The notes under the pieces were generated by a model, which saw nothing but the letters and a program-made list of their open reading frames with translations, did no database searches and was not told where the DNA came from. From Lutimaribacter salitolerans (GTDB lineage Bacteria > Pseudomonadota > Alphaproteobacteria > Rhodobacterales > Rhodobacteraceae), in the NCBI RefSeq assembly GCF_042677865.1, contig NZ_JBHUDD010000005.1:1-64000 (forward strand): a stretch of DNA of 64,000 bases, written 5' to 3'. Positions within the stretch are counted from its first letter, which is position 1. Every line of letters starts with the position of its first letter. Of this stretch, positions 24,802 through 36,722 are shown one piece after another. The position numbers and the translations under genes are program-made.

Positions 24802-25266
24802 TCAAAGCCGCATCAGGTAGTCCTGCGTGCCTGACACCACCAGCACCCCGTCCTGATTGTGGATGGTCACCGCCAGTTCCATAACGCCGGTGCTGGCCTG
24901 CCGCCGCAGCCCGGTGATTTCAAACGCGGGATACAGCGTATCCCCGCAATAGACCGGCGCCAGAAACCGGCTGGACTGCGCCAGAAAGCCGATCAGCGCC
25001 TCGCCCATCTGATGCGCCAGCGGGCTGGCGCCGATCGCCGCCTGGATCAGCGTCTGATAGCCGTGGGCCATCAGGTCGCGATGACCCAGCCGGGCCAGAT
25101 AGACGCGGTCGTAATGGATCGGGTGATTGTCGCCGCTGCTGGCCTGAAAGGCGGCAAACACGCCCTCGGTCATGGTGCGCGACGGGGCGCGAAACACCTC
25201 GCCCACCGCGAAATCGTCGAAATGCCGGGTCGGCAGCATGCTGTGCTGTGTGGGGTCGAACGTCAT
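24802..25266 (-). CDS. MaoC-like dehydratase (hot-dog fold)
   Basis: A 154-residue single hot-dog protein with the (R)-hydratase pattern. It has RHFDDFAVGEVFRAPSRTMTE, FAAFQASSGDNHPIHYD (catalytic Asp and His) and HGYQTLIQAA. MaoC enzymes hydrate enoyl-CoA or acyl-ACP thioesters. Start 25266 gives MTFDPTQHSMLPTRHF; the longer upstream frame is a low-quality extension. It is convergent with the histidine phosphatase gene. Confidence 0.9.
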   Translation of the reverse strand: MTFDPTQHSMLPTRHFDDFAVGEVFRAPSRTMTEGVFAAFQASSGDNHPIHYDRVYLARLGHRDLMAHGYQTLIQAAIGASPLAHQMGEALIGFLAQSSRFLAPVYCGDTLYPAFEITGLRRQASTGVMELAVTIHNQDGVLVVSGTQDYLMRL

Positions 25267-25362
25267 CGCGGTGGTCCTTTTTGCCGGCAGGAAAGGGGCA
25301 GGGCGCATCGCTGTCAATCCTGTCTTGCATGCGTCGCGCGCTTTGGCTAAACGCAGCGCACC

Positions 25363-25438
<76 letters not shown>

Positions 25439-25636
25439 GCCCACAGGCCACCCACGCCGGGACTGCAGGGTAGCCAGACCACTCCAAATAGCCCGCGATG
25501 AATAGTGCCGGCGTCGACGCCTTCGATGGCGAAACAGGCGATCGTGGGCGGTCTTGGAACGCCACGCGCCCCGGGTGGTTTCGTGACTACCACTAGGCAG
25601 ATATCTGTGCTAGGTCGCTGTTTTTCGGGGGTATCT

Positions 25637-26770
25637 GTGCAGGACGTCGGGTCGGATATTGCAGACATCGTGGTTGAAGAGAGTGGCGAAAGCCGCTCCT
25701 TGATGCTGTCGGGTGCCCTGACCGTGCGCACACTTGCCCGGGTCGAGGAAGAGCTGACTGCCCTGTCGCCCAAGGACACGACCATCGACATGTCCTCGGT
25801 CACCATGCTGGACACGGCGGGGGCCTGGGCCATTGTCACGTTCCGCCAACGCATGGCCGATGCCGGGTTCGGCGCCGAGATAGACGGCGCCGATCAGCGC
25901 CAGAGGGACCTGCTGGCCACCGTGACCGACGCCTTTCCCGACACGCCCGAGGCCCCGGACACCGCCGTCAGCCTGATCGACCGGATGGAATCGATCGGCA
26001 GAGGTGTGGTGTCGGGCTTTGTCTTTCTGATGGAACTGACAGGCTTTCTGGGCATCTTTCTGGCCCGGATGGGGCGTGCCGTTGTCCACCCGCGCGAGTT
26101 TCGCCTGACCGCGCTGGTGCATCACTGCCACGAGGTCGGCCTGCGCGCCGTGCCCATCGTGTCGCTGATGGCGTTCCTCATCGGTGTCGTGCTGGCCTTT
26201 CAGGGCTCGGCGCAGTTGCGCCAGTTCGGGGCCGAGGTGTTTGTCGTCGATCTGATCGCGGTGTCGATCCTGCGCGAGCTTGGCATCCTGCTGACGGCGA
26301 TCATCGTCGCGGGGCGCACGGCATCGGCCTTTACCGCGGCCATCGGCTCGATGAAGATGCGCGAGGAGATCGATGCCATGCAGACTCTGGGGATCGACCC
26401 GGCGATGGCGCTGTTCGTGCCGCGCATCCTGGCACTGCTGCTGATGCTGCCGATCCTCGGGCTGATCGCCAATATCATGGGGCTGCTGGGCGGCGCGATC
26501 ATGTCATGGATCGAGCTGGGGATCTCCCCGGCGATGTTCCAGACCCGTCTTATCGAAGGCACCGGAACCTCGCATCTGATCGTTGGCATGGTCAAGGCCC
26601 CGGTCTTTGCCCTGATCATCGGGCTTGTCGGCTGCCACGCGGGCATGAAGGTCGGCAGCGATGCGGAATCGCTGGGCCGGATGACCTCCAGTGCGGTGGT
26701 GACGGCGATCTTTGCGGTGATTGTGGCTGATGCGCTGTTTTCCGTCTTTTTCGCGCAGATGGAGATGTGA
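25637..26770 (+). CDS. mlaE: MlaE-type lipid transport permease with N-terminal STAS domain
   Basis: A 377-residue protein that joins a STAS domain (residues about 15-105; TIDMSSVTMLDTAGAWAIVTF resembles MlaB) to an MlaE permease with about five membrane helices. Permease marks are ALVHHCHEVGLRAVPIVSLMAFLIGVV, REELG-like ILRELGILLTAIIVAGRTASAFTAAIG and EIDAMQTLGIDP. It forms the core of an ABC system moving phospholipids between outer and inner membranes. GTG 25637 follows TCGGGGG; longer frames reach back toward the tRNA and are not conserved. The stop overlaps the start of the ATPase gene. Confidence 0.92.
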   Translation: MQDVGSDIADIVVEESGESRSLMLSGALTVRTLARVEEELTALSPKDTTIDMSSVTMLDTAGAWAIVTFRQRMADAGFGAEIDGADQRQRDLLATVTDAFPDTPEAPDTAVSLIDRMESIGRGVVSGFVFLMELTGFLGIFLARMGRAVVHPREFRLTALVHHCHEVGLRAVPIVSLMAFLIGVVLAFQGSAQLRQFGAEVFVVDLIAVSILRELGILLTAIIVAGRTASAFTAAIGSMKMREEIDAMQTLGIDPAMALFVPRILALLLMLPILGLIANIMGLLGGAIMSWIELGISPAMFQTRLIEGTGTSHLIVGMVKAPVFALIIGLVGCHAGMKVGSDAESLGRMTSSAVVTAIFAVIVADALFSVFFAQMEM

Positions 26771-27549
26771 TGGAGCGCGAGGCGATCATTTCCCTGCGCG
26801 GCATCCGCAGCCAGTTCGGCCAGACGGTCGTGCATGACAACCTTGATCTGGATGTCTGGCGCGGCGAGGTGCTGGGCGTGGTTGGCGGGTCGGGCACCGG
26901 CAAGTCCGTTCTTCTGCGCACGATCGCCGGTCTGCGGCGTCCACAGGCGGGCACGGTGCACATGTTCGGCATCGACGCGACAGCCGCCAACGAGGAAGAG
27001 CGCGCCATGCTGGACCGCCGCACCGGCGTGATGTTTCAGGACGGCGCGCTGTTTTCGTCGCTGACCGTGCGCGAGAATGTCGAGGTGCCGATGCGCGCCG
27101 TCGACGGGCTGACCCCGAAACTGCGCCGGGCTCTGGCCGATCTCAAGATCTCGATGTCGGGCCTGCCGTGGTCGGCGGGGGACAAGTATCCCTCCGAGCT
27201 GTCCGGCGGGATGCGCAAGCGGGCCGGGCTGGCGCGGGCGCTGGCGCTGGACCCCGAGATCGTCTTTCTGGACGAGCCGACGGCGGGGCTCGACCCCATC
27301 GGGGCCTCGGAATTCGACACGCTGATCAAGGGATTGTCACGGCAACTGGGGCTGACGGTGTTCCTTGTCACCCATGATCTTGATACGCTTCATGCGACTT
27401 GCGACAGGATCGCCGTGCTGGCCGAAAAGCGCGTGCTGGTCACCGGCACGATGGCCGATATGATGAAAGTCGATCACCCGTGGGTGCACGAGTATTTCCA
27501 CGGTCCGCGCGCACGCGCGGCGATGGTGGCCAAGGACGGGAACGAATAA
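26770..27549 (+). CDS. mlaF: MlaF-type ABC ATPase
   Basis: A 259-residue ABC ATPase. Walker A is GGSGTGKSVLL (about residue 38), Q-loop VMFQDGALFSSLTV, signature SELSGGMRKRAGLARAL and Walker B IVFLDEPTAGLDP, then the switch THDLDT. These are typical of MlaF, the nucleotide-binding subunit that powers MlaE. Start 26770 overlaps the mlaE stop (TGATG); a GTG three bases earlier is possible. Part of a four-gene unit ending in a lipoprotein. Confidence 0.95.
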   Translation: MEREAIISLRGIRSQFGQTVVHDNLDLDVWRGEVLGVVGGSGTGKSVLLRTIAGLRRPQAGTVHMFGIDATAANEEERAMLDRRTGVMFQDGALFSSLTVRENVEVPMRAVDGLTPKLRRALADLKISMSGLPWSAGDKYPSELSGGMRKRAGLARALALDPEIVFLDEPTAGLDPIGASEFDTLIKGLSRQLGLTVFLVTHDLDTLHATCDRIAVLAEKRVLVTGTMADMMKVDHPWVHEYFHGPRARAAMVAKDGNE

Positions 27550-27552
27550 TCT

Positions 27553-29292
27553 ATGGAAACACGGGCAAATTACGTTTTGATCGGGGCCTTTGCCCTGGCG
27601 GGCTTTTTCGGGCTTTTGGGGTTTTTCCTGTGGTTTGCCCAGTACGAGCTGGACCGCCAGTTCGAATATTACGACGTGCGCTATACCTCGGTCTCCGGCC
27701 TGTCACGCGCCTCCGAGGTGCGGTTTGCCGGGCTGCCGGTGGGGCAGGTTGCGGATGTGCGCCTGTCGCCCGATGACGATGGCACGGTTCTTGTGCGGCT
27801 CGAGGTGGCGGGCGGCACGCCCATTCGCGCCGACAGTATTGCCACCATTGAATCGCTTGGTGTGACGGGCGTGTCCTATGTCGGTATCAGTTCGGGCGAT
27901 CCGAATGCGCCCTTCCTGCGTGACACCGCCGACGGCGCCATACCGGAAATCGAGGCGGGCCGCTCGGTCCTGCAAACGCTGAGCGAAGACGCGCCAGAGA
28001 TCATCGCCGAGGCGCTTTCCGTCATGGAAAGGGTCAGCGACATCCTGAGCGAGGAAAACCAGCAGAAGGTGCAGGGCATTCTGGACAATCTGGAGCAGTC
28101 GTCAGAAGGGCTGAGCCAAGCGCTGGACGATTTCGCCGTTGTCAGCACCACGATCGCAAGCGCCTCGGTGGATATCGCGGGCTTCGCCGAAGAGCTGGAA
28201 CCCGTGGTCAGCGCCGTCGAGGGCACGCTTGCAAACGTGGATACCACGCTGGAATCCTTCACCCGGCTGTCCGAGCGGGTGATTTCCTCGCTGGATGTGG
28301 GCGATGCCACCCTGTCCAGCGCACGGGTGGCGATGGATGCGGCCGAGGTTTTCATGACCGGCGATCTGCCGGTGATCATTCAGGATCTGACCGAAACCAC
28401 CTTTTTCCTGCGCGACCAGGCCCAGGTTCTTGTCGCGGATGCGCGCGACCTGATGTCAGAATTCACCGCCACGGGCGCCGCCGCCACCGCGCGTCTGACC
28501 GAGGCGCAATCAACCCTGCAGGCGACCGAAGAGACGATTGCCCGGTTGTCAGAAACACTCGAAAGCATCGATCAGGCGGCCGTGTCCTTTGATGGTCTGG
28601 TAACCAACAATGGCGCGGCACTGGTGGCCGAAACCCGCGCCATGATCGCCAATGCCGACAGCACAGTCCGCATGATCAGCGAAGCCGCCGAAAACGATCT
28701 GCCCGCAATCGTGGCCGACATCCGCAACGCGACCCAGACCGCCAATCGCGTCACCTCCGAAGTGGGCCAGCAGATTTCCGACGCCGCCGGGCGGATCGAC
28801 GGTCTGGCCGAAGGGGCCACGGATGCGATGGCGCAGGTGACCGACACGTTCGCCAACGCCAACCAGACGCTGGACGCGATCAACAGCGCCCTTGTCACCG
28901 GCGAACGCACGCTGGTCGCGGCGGAAAGCGCCTTTGCCGGTGCCGATCGCGTGATCAACGAGGATATCGACGGCATCACCGCCGACATGCGCCAGATCAT
29001 GACCCGTCTGGACGGGGCCATCGCGCAGGTGTCGCAGGACATCCCCGAGGTCACGGCAGACCTGCGCCGCGCCGCGGAAACCGCGAACGCCACCTTTGTC
29101 GAGCTGAGCCGATTGGTTTCTGACTCGCGCGGGCCGATCGGCGACTTTGCCGCCAACGGGCTGGCGCAATACACCCGCCTTGCCAGCGAAACCCGCGCGC
29201 TGATTTCCAATCTCGAAGGTCTGGCCCGCCAGATCGAGCGCGATCCTGCCCGCTTTTTCCTCAACCGTCAGTCACCGGAGTTCAGACGATGA
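27553..29292 (+). CDS. mlaD: MCE-domain lipid-binding protein (MlaD-like)
   Basis: A 579-residue protein. One N-terminal helix (residues about 6-30, YVLIGAFALAGFFGLLGFFL) anchors it to the inner membrane. An MCE domain follows (about 38-115) with TSVSGLSRASEVRFAGLPVGQV and SLGVTGVSYVGIS. The rest is a long Ala/Thr/Glu-rich helical region with repeated coiled-coil segments, typical of long alphaproteobacterial MCE proteins such as the Mce/Ttg2C type. It would form a periplasmic ring or tube carrying lipids. It ends overlapping the PqiC-like gene by 4 bases. Confidence 0.93.
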   Translation: METRANYVLIGAFALAGFFGLLGFFLWFAQYELDRQFEYYDVRYTSVSGLSRASEVRFAGLPVGQVADVRLSPDDDGTVLVRLEVAGGTPIRADSIATIESLGVTGVSYVGISSGDPNAPFLRDTADGAIPEIEAGRSVLQTLSEDAPEIIAEALSVMERVSDILSEENQQKVQGILDNLEQSSEGLSQALDDFAVVSTTIASASVDIAGFAEELEPVVSAVEGTLANVDTTLESFTRLSERVISSLDVGDATLSSARVAMDAAEVFMTGDLPVIIQDLTETTFFLRDQAQVLVADARDLMSEFTATGAAATARLTEAQSTLQATEETIARLSETLESIDQAAVSFDGLVTNNGAALVAETRAMIANADSTVRMISEAAENDLPAIVADIRNATQTANRVTSEVGQQISDAAGRIDGLAEGATDAMAQVTDTFANANQTLDAINSALVTGERTLVAAESAFAGADRVINEDIDGITADMRQIMTRLDGAIAQVSQDIPEVTADLRRAAETANATFVELSRLVSDSRGPIGDFAANGLAQYTRLASETRALISNLEGLARQIERDPARFFLNRQSPEFRR

Positions 29293-29927
29293 CCCTATTC
29301 CCCAAGGCCTTTCTCGTCGCTGCCACGATGACACTTGCGGGGTGCTCGGCGATTTCCTCGCTGACCGATGCCACCACGCCGTTGCAGGCGTACGAGTTGC
29401 GCGCGCCCGCCGACCTGCCCGCCCCCGCCGTGCGCGGCTCTTTGCGCCGTGAACTGGCGATCGAGGCCCCGACCACGGGCGGCGCGCTGGACACCGACAG
29501 GATCATGATCCGCCCCGGCCCGTTCGAGGCGCAGTACCTGCCCGAGGCCAGGTGGACGGACACGGCCCCGGTCATGCTCCAGACCCTGATGCTGCGGTCG
29601 TTCGAGGATACCAACGCCCTGCGCTATGTGGGCCGAAGACCCCTGGGCGGATCGGGCGATTATGTGCTGGTGTCGGAACTGACGGATTTTCAGGCCGAAC
29701 TTGCCCCCGACGGCGAAGCCGTGACCACCCGCGTGCGGCTGGTCGCGCGGCTGGTGCGCGAATCCGACAGCAGCATCCTTGGCAGCCGCACGATCAACAC
29801 CGTTGCCGCCGCCACGTCCAGCGACACGCAGGACGTCGTGGAAAGCTTTGATCGGGCCACCTCGGCCGCGTTGAAGGATCTGGTCGGCTGGGCCGTCGGC
29901 CTCATGGGCTTGCGGGTCAGCGGCTGA
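29289..29927 (+). CDS. PqiC/ABC-transport auxiliary lipoprotein
   Basis: A 212-residue lipoprotein with a signal ending in the lipobox LAGC (Cys about residue 19). The domain contains YELRAPADLPAP, then RIMIRPGPFEAQYLPEARWTDTAPVMLQTLML, the pattern of the ABC-type transport auxiliary (PqiC) family. It is the outer-membrane-side partner of MCE systems. The ATGA overlap with the MCE gene shows coupling. Function in this family is structural (lipid bridge). Confidence 0.92.
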   Translation: MTLFPKAFLVAATMTLAGCSAISSLTDATTPLQAYELRAPADLPAPAVRGSLRRELAIEAPTTGGALDTDRIMIRPGPFEAQYLPEARWTDTAPVMLQTLMLRSFEDTNALRYVGRRPLGGSGDYVLVSELTDFQAELAPDGEAVTTRVRLVARLVRESDSSILGSRTINTVAAATSSDTQDVVESFDRATSAALKDLVGWAVGLMGLRVSG

Positions 29928-30008
29928 GGGGCGGCTGCGCGCTTCTCTTGCGATGGGCGCCGTTGCGGGCTACGCCGATGCCACAACGGCATCACGAAAG
30001 GAAAGCCC

Positions 30009-30350
30009 ATGATCGAACGGATTGAGACCGGCGCACGGATGAGCCAGGCAGTCAAACACAGCGGCACCGTCTATCTGGCGGGGCAGGTCGGCAAGGGCGC
30101 ATCGGTCACCGAACAGACCCGTGATTGTCTGGCGCAGGTCGACCGCCTGCTGGAACTGGCCGGCTCTGACAAGACGCGCATTTTGCAAGCCGTGATCTGG
30201 ATGGCCGACATGGCCGATTTCGCGGAAATGAACGCGGTCTGGGACGCCTGGGTGCCCGCAGGCCACAGCCCCGCACGCGCGGCCGGTGAGGCCAGGCTGG
30301 CAACCCCGGACTACAAGGTCGAGGTCATCGTGACCGCCGCCTGCGACTGA
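30009..30350 (+). CDS. RidA family (YjgF/UK114) protein
   Basis: A 113-residue RidA-fold protein. It has SGTVYLAGQVGKGASVTEQTRDCLAQVDRLLELAGS and ILQAVIWMADMADFAEMNAVWDAWV, and a C-terminal ARAAGEARLATPDYKVEVIVTAA. Family members deaminate reactive 2-iminoalkanoates. The second Arg that binds the substrate in true RidA appears replaced near ARAAGEA, so subtype assignment is uncertain. A hairpin terminator follows, separating it from copA. Confidence 0.88.
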   Translation: MIERIETGARMSQAVKHSGTVYLAGQVGKGASVTEQTRDCLAQVDRLLELAGSDKTRILQAVIWMADMADFAEMNAVWDAWVPAGHSPARAAGEARLATPDYKVEVIVTAACD

Positions 30351-30367
30351 TCCGCCGCTGACGGACG

Positions 30368-30394
30368 GGGGGCGGTTCTTTCTGCGCCGCCCCC
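30368..30394 (+). terminator. GC-rich hairpin after the RidA gene
   Basis: The stem GGGGGCGG pairs with CCGCCCCC around an 11-base loop, ending where the copA -35 hexamer begins. It probably ends RidA transcription, and it insulates the copA promoter. No long T tract. Confidence 0.5.
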
Positions 30395-30425
30395 TTGACC
30401 TTCCGGTGACTGGAACCCCTATCTG
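30395..30425 (+). promoter_or_regulatory. CueR-type promoter of copA
   Basis: TTGACC (30395-30400) and TATCTG (30420-30425) are separated by 19 bases, longer than the usual 17, as in MerR-family activator promoters. The spacer has ACCTTCC, seven bases and GGAA, matching the dyad of known CueR operators (CCTTCC-N7-GGAAGG) with a degenerate right arm. The CueR-like regulator is encoded two genes downstream. Site and regulator fit well. Confidence 0.8.
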
Positions 30426-30450
30426 TGCCTCAAAGCAGCAGGAGGGCGCG

Positions 30451-32939
<2,489 letters not shown>

Positions 32940-32943
<4 letters not shown>

Positions 32944-33326
32944 ACATCGGCGAGGTGGCAGAACGCTCGGGCCTGCCCGCGAAAACCATCCGGTATTATG
33001 AGGATATCGGCCTGATCCGCCCCGACCGGCGCGACAACGGCTATCGCAGTTTTGCTGAAACGCACCTGCACAAGCTGGCTTTTATCGGACGCGCCCGCGC
33101 GCTGGGGTTTACCATCGACGAATGCCGCACCCTCTTGGCGCTGTACGAGGACGAAGGCCGCAGCAGCGCCGAGGTCAAGCATCTGGCGCAGGATCACCTG
33201 GCCCGGATCGACGCCAAGATCGCCGAGTTGCAGGACATGCGCGCGACGCTGTCGCATCTGGTGCGGGCCTGCGCGGGCGACAACCGCCCCGATTGCCCGA
33301 TCCTGAAAGGGCTGGCCAACCCCTGA
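32940..33326 (+). CDS. cueR: MerR-family copper regulator CueR
   Basis: A 128-residue MerR activator. The HTH is MNIGEVAERSGLPAKTIRYYEDIGLI, a dimer helix follows, and the metal loop is CAGDNRPDCPIL with two Cys eight residues apart, the Cu(I)-specific spacing. It starts inside the copA stop (ATGA), an autoregulated arrangement: it would activate the promoter upstream of copA on copper stress. A terminator follows. Confidence 0.95.
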
Positions 33327-33340
33327 GTGGCTGAAACGAC

Positions 33341-33372
33341 AAAGCCCCCCGCGATGTCACGCGGGGGGCTTT
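33341..33372. terminator. Perfect bidirectional terminator between cueR and katG
   Basis: AAAGCCCCCCGC and GCGGGGGGCTTT form a perfect 12-base inverted repeat around GATGTCAC. It lies between the convergent cueR and katG ends and would terminate both transcripts; the flanking A and T tracts support this. Confidence 0.93.
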
Positions 33373-33403
33373 GCGTTTTATCCTGCCTTGTGTGCAGGGC
33401 GGT

Positions 33404-35578
<2,175 letters not shown>

Positions 35579-35753
35579 TTGGCTCTCCTTACTGTCTTGG
35601 TTTGCTATCTCTCATCACAAGGGCCTGCGGTTGCGAACCTGCGGGCGCGGTGCCCGGGTCGCAGCGATTCCCTTGTTCTGTCGAGCGTGACACTAACACT
35701 GGTTTGCATTAGAAAGAATTTGGAAATCGTAATGAATATGATAATCGTGGATT
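35579..35753. promoter_or_regulatory. katG-oxyR divergent control region
   Basis: A 175-base gap with both promoters. Near the oxyR start lies GATAATC-GTG-GATTATG (35740-35756), an inverted repeat overlapping the oxyR ATG, and an ATCGT repeat (ATCGTAAT, ATCGTGGAT) about 18 bases apart. These are candidate regulatory sites. No clear consensus OxyR box was recognised by eye. Confidence 0.45.
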
Positions 35754-36722
35754 ATGAATGGATTGACCCTGCGCCACCTTCGATACTTCGCCGCACTGGC
35801 CCGGCACGGCCATTTCGGACGTGCGGCGGCGGCCTGCTCGATATCCCAGCCCGCCCTGTCGGTGCAGATGAAAGAACTCGAGGCGCTGGTGGGCGCGCCG
35901 CTGATCGAACGCAGCACACGCCAGATCCGCCTGACCCGCCTGGGCGAGGCGCTGGCCGAACGCGCGCAGGACATCCTGCATGCGGTGGACGAGGTCGAGG
36001 ATCTGGCCCGCGCGGCCAGCGACATGATGGCGGGTCGGCTGCGGATCGGGGTGATTCCCACCATCGCGCCCTATCTGTTGCCCGCGCTGATCAAGGATCT
36101 GACCCTGCGCTTTCCCGCGCTCGACATCCGCCCGCGCGAGGCGATCACCCAGACCCTGATCAACGAGTTGCTGGACATGACGTTGGACGTCGCCATCGTC
36201 GCGCTGCCGGTGTCCGAGCCGTCGCTGCACGAAGAGACGCTGTTTGACGAGGAATTCGTGCTGGTCCGCCCGCTGACCGACGCGGCCAAACCCGTTCCCC
36301 CCGCCGAACGCCTGCGCGAAATGCGCCTGCTGCTGCTGGAAGAGGGGCACTGCTTTCGCGATCAGGCGCTGTCGTTCTGCAACATCGGGCAGGCCACGCC
36401 GCGCGATCTGATGGAGGGCAGCACGCTGGCCACGCTGGTGCAGATGGTGGGCGTGGGCATCGGCGTGACACTGATCCCCGAAATGGCGGTCCAGACCGAA
36501 ACCGGATCGGCCGCCGTCTCGGTCGCGCGGCTGGCGCGGCCACGCCCCAAGCGGCGCATCGGCATGGTCTGGCGCGGCACCTCGCCGCTGGCCCCGCATC
36601 TGGCGCAGATGGCCGAAACCCTGCGGCAGATGCATATGGCCGGGCGGATCGGTTCGCGCGCTCAGCCCGGCAGCAGCGAGATGGTCGATACCGTGGCCGC
36701 GGCCACCGCCTCTTCGGAATAG
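35754..36722 (+). CDS. oxyR: Peroxide-sensing LysR regulator OxyR
   Basis: A 322-residue LysR protein. The HTH is LRYFAALARHGHFGRAAAACSISQPALSVQMKELE (residues about 8-42, shown in part). The effector domain carries LLLEEGHCFRDQALSFC; these two Cys (about residues 202 and 211) match the redox pair of E. coli OxyR. Together with the divergent katG, this identifies it as OxyR. The C-terminal end overlaps the end of the convergent penicillin-acylase-family gene by 61 bases. The start codon has no clear ribosome-binding site, and a palindrome covers it. Confidence 0.93.
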   Translation: MNGLTLRHLRYFAALARHGHFGRAAAACSISQPALSVQMKELEALVGAPLIERSTRQIRLTRLGEALAERAQDILHAVDEVEDLARAASDMMAGRLRIGVIPTIAPYLLPALIKDLTLRFPALDIRPREAITQTLINELLDMTLDVAIVALPVSEPSLHEETLFDEEFVLVRPLTDAAKPVPPAERLREMRLLLLEEGHCFRDQALSFCNIGQATPRDLMEGSTLATLVQMVGVGIGVTLIPEMAVQTETGSAAVSVARLARPRPKRRIGMVWRGTSPLAPHLAQMAETLRQMHMAGRIGSRAQPGSSEMVDTVAAATASSE

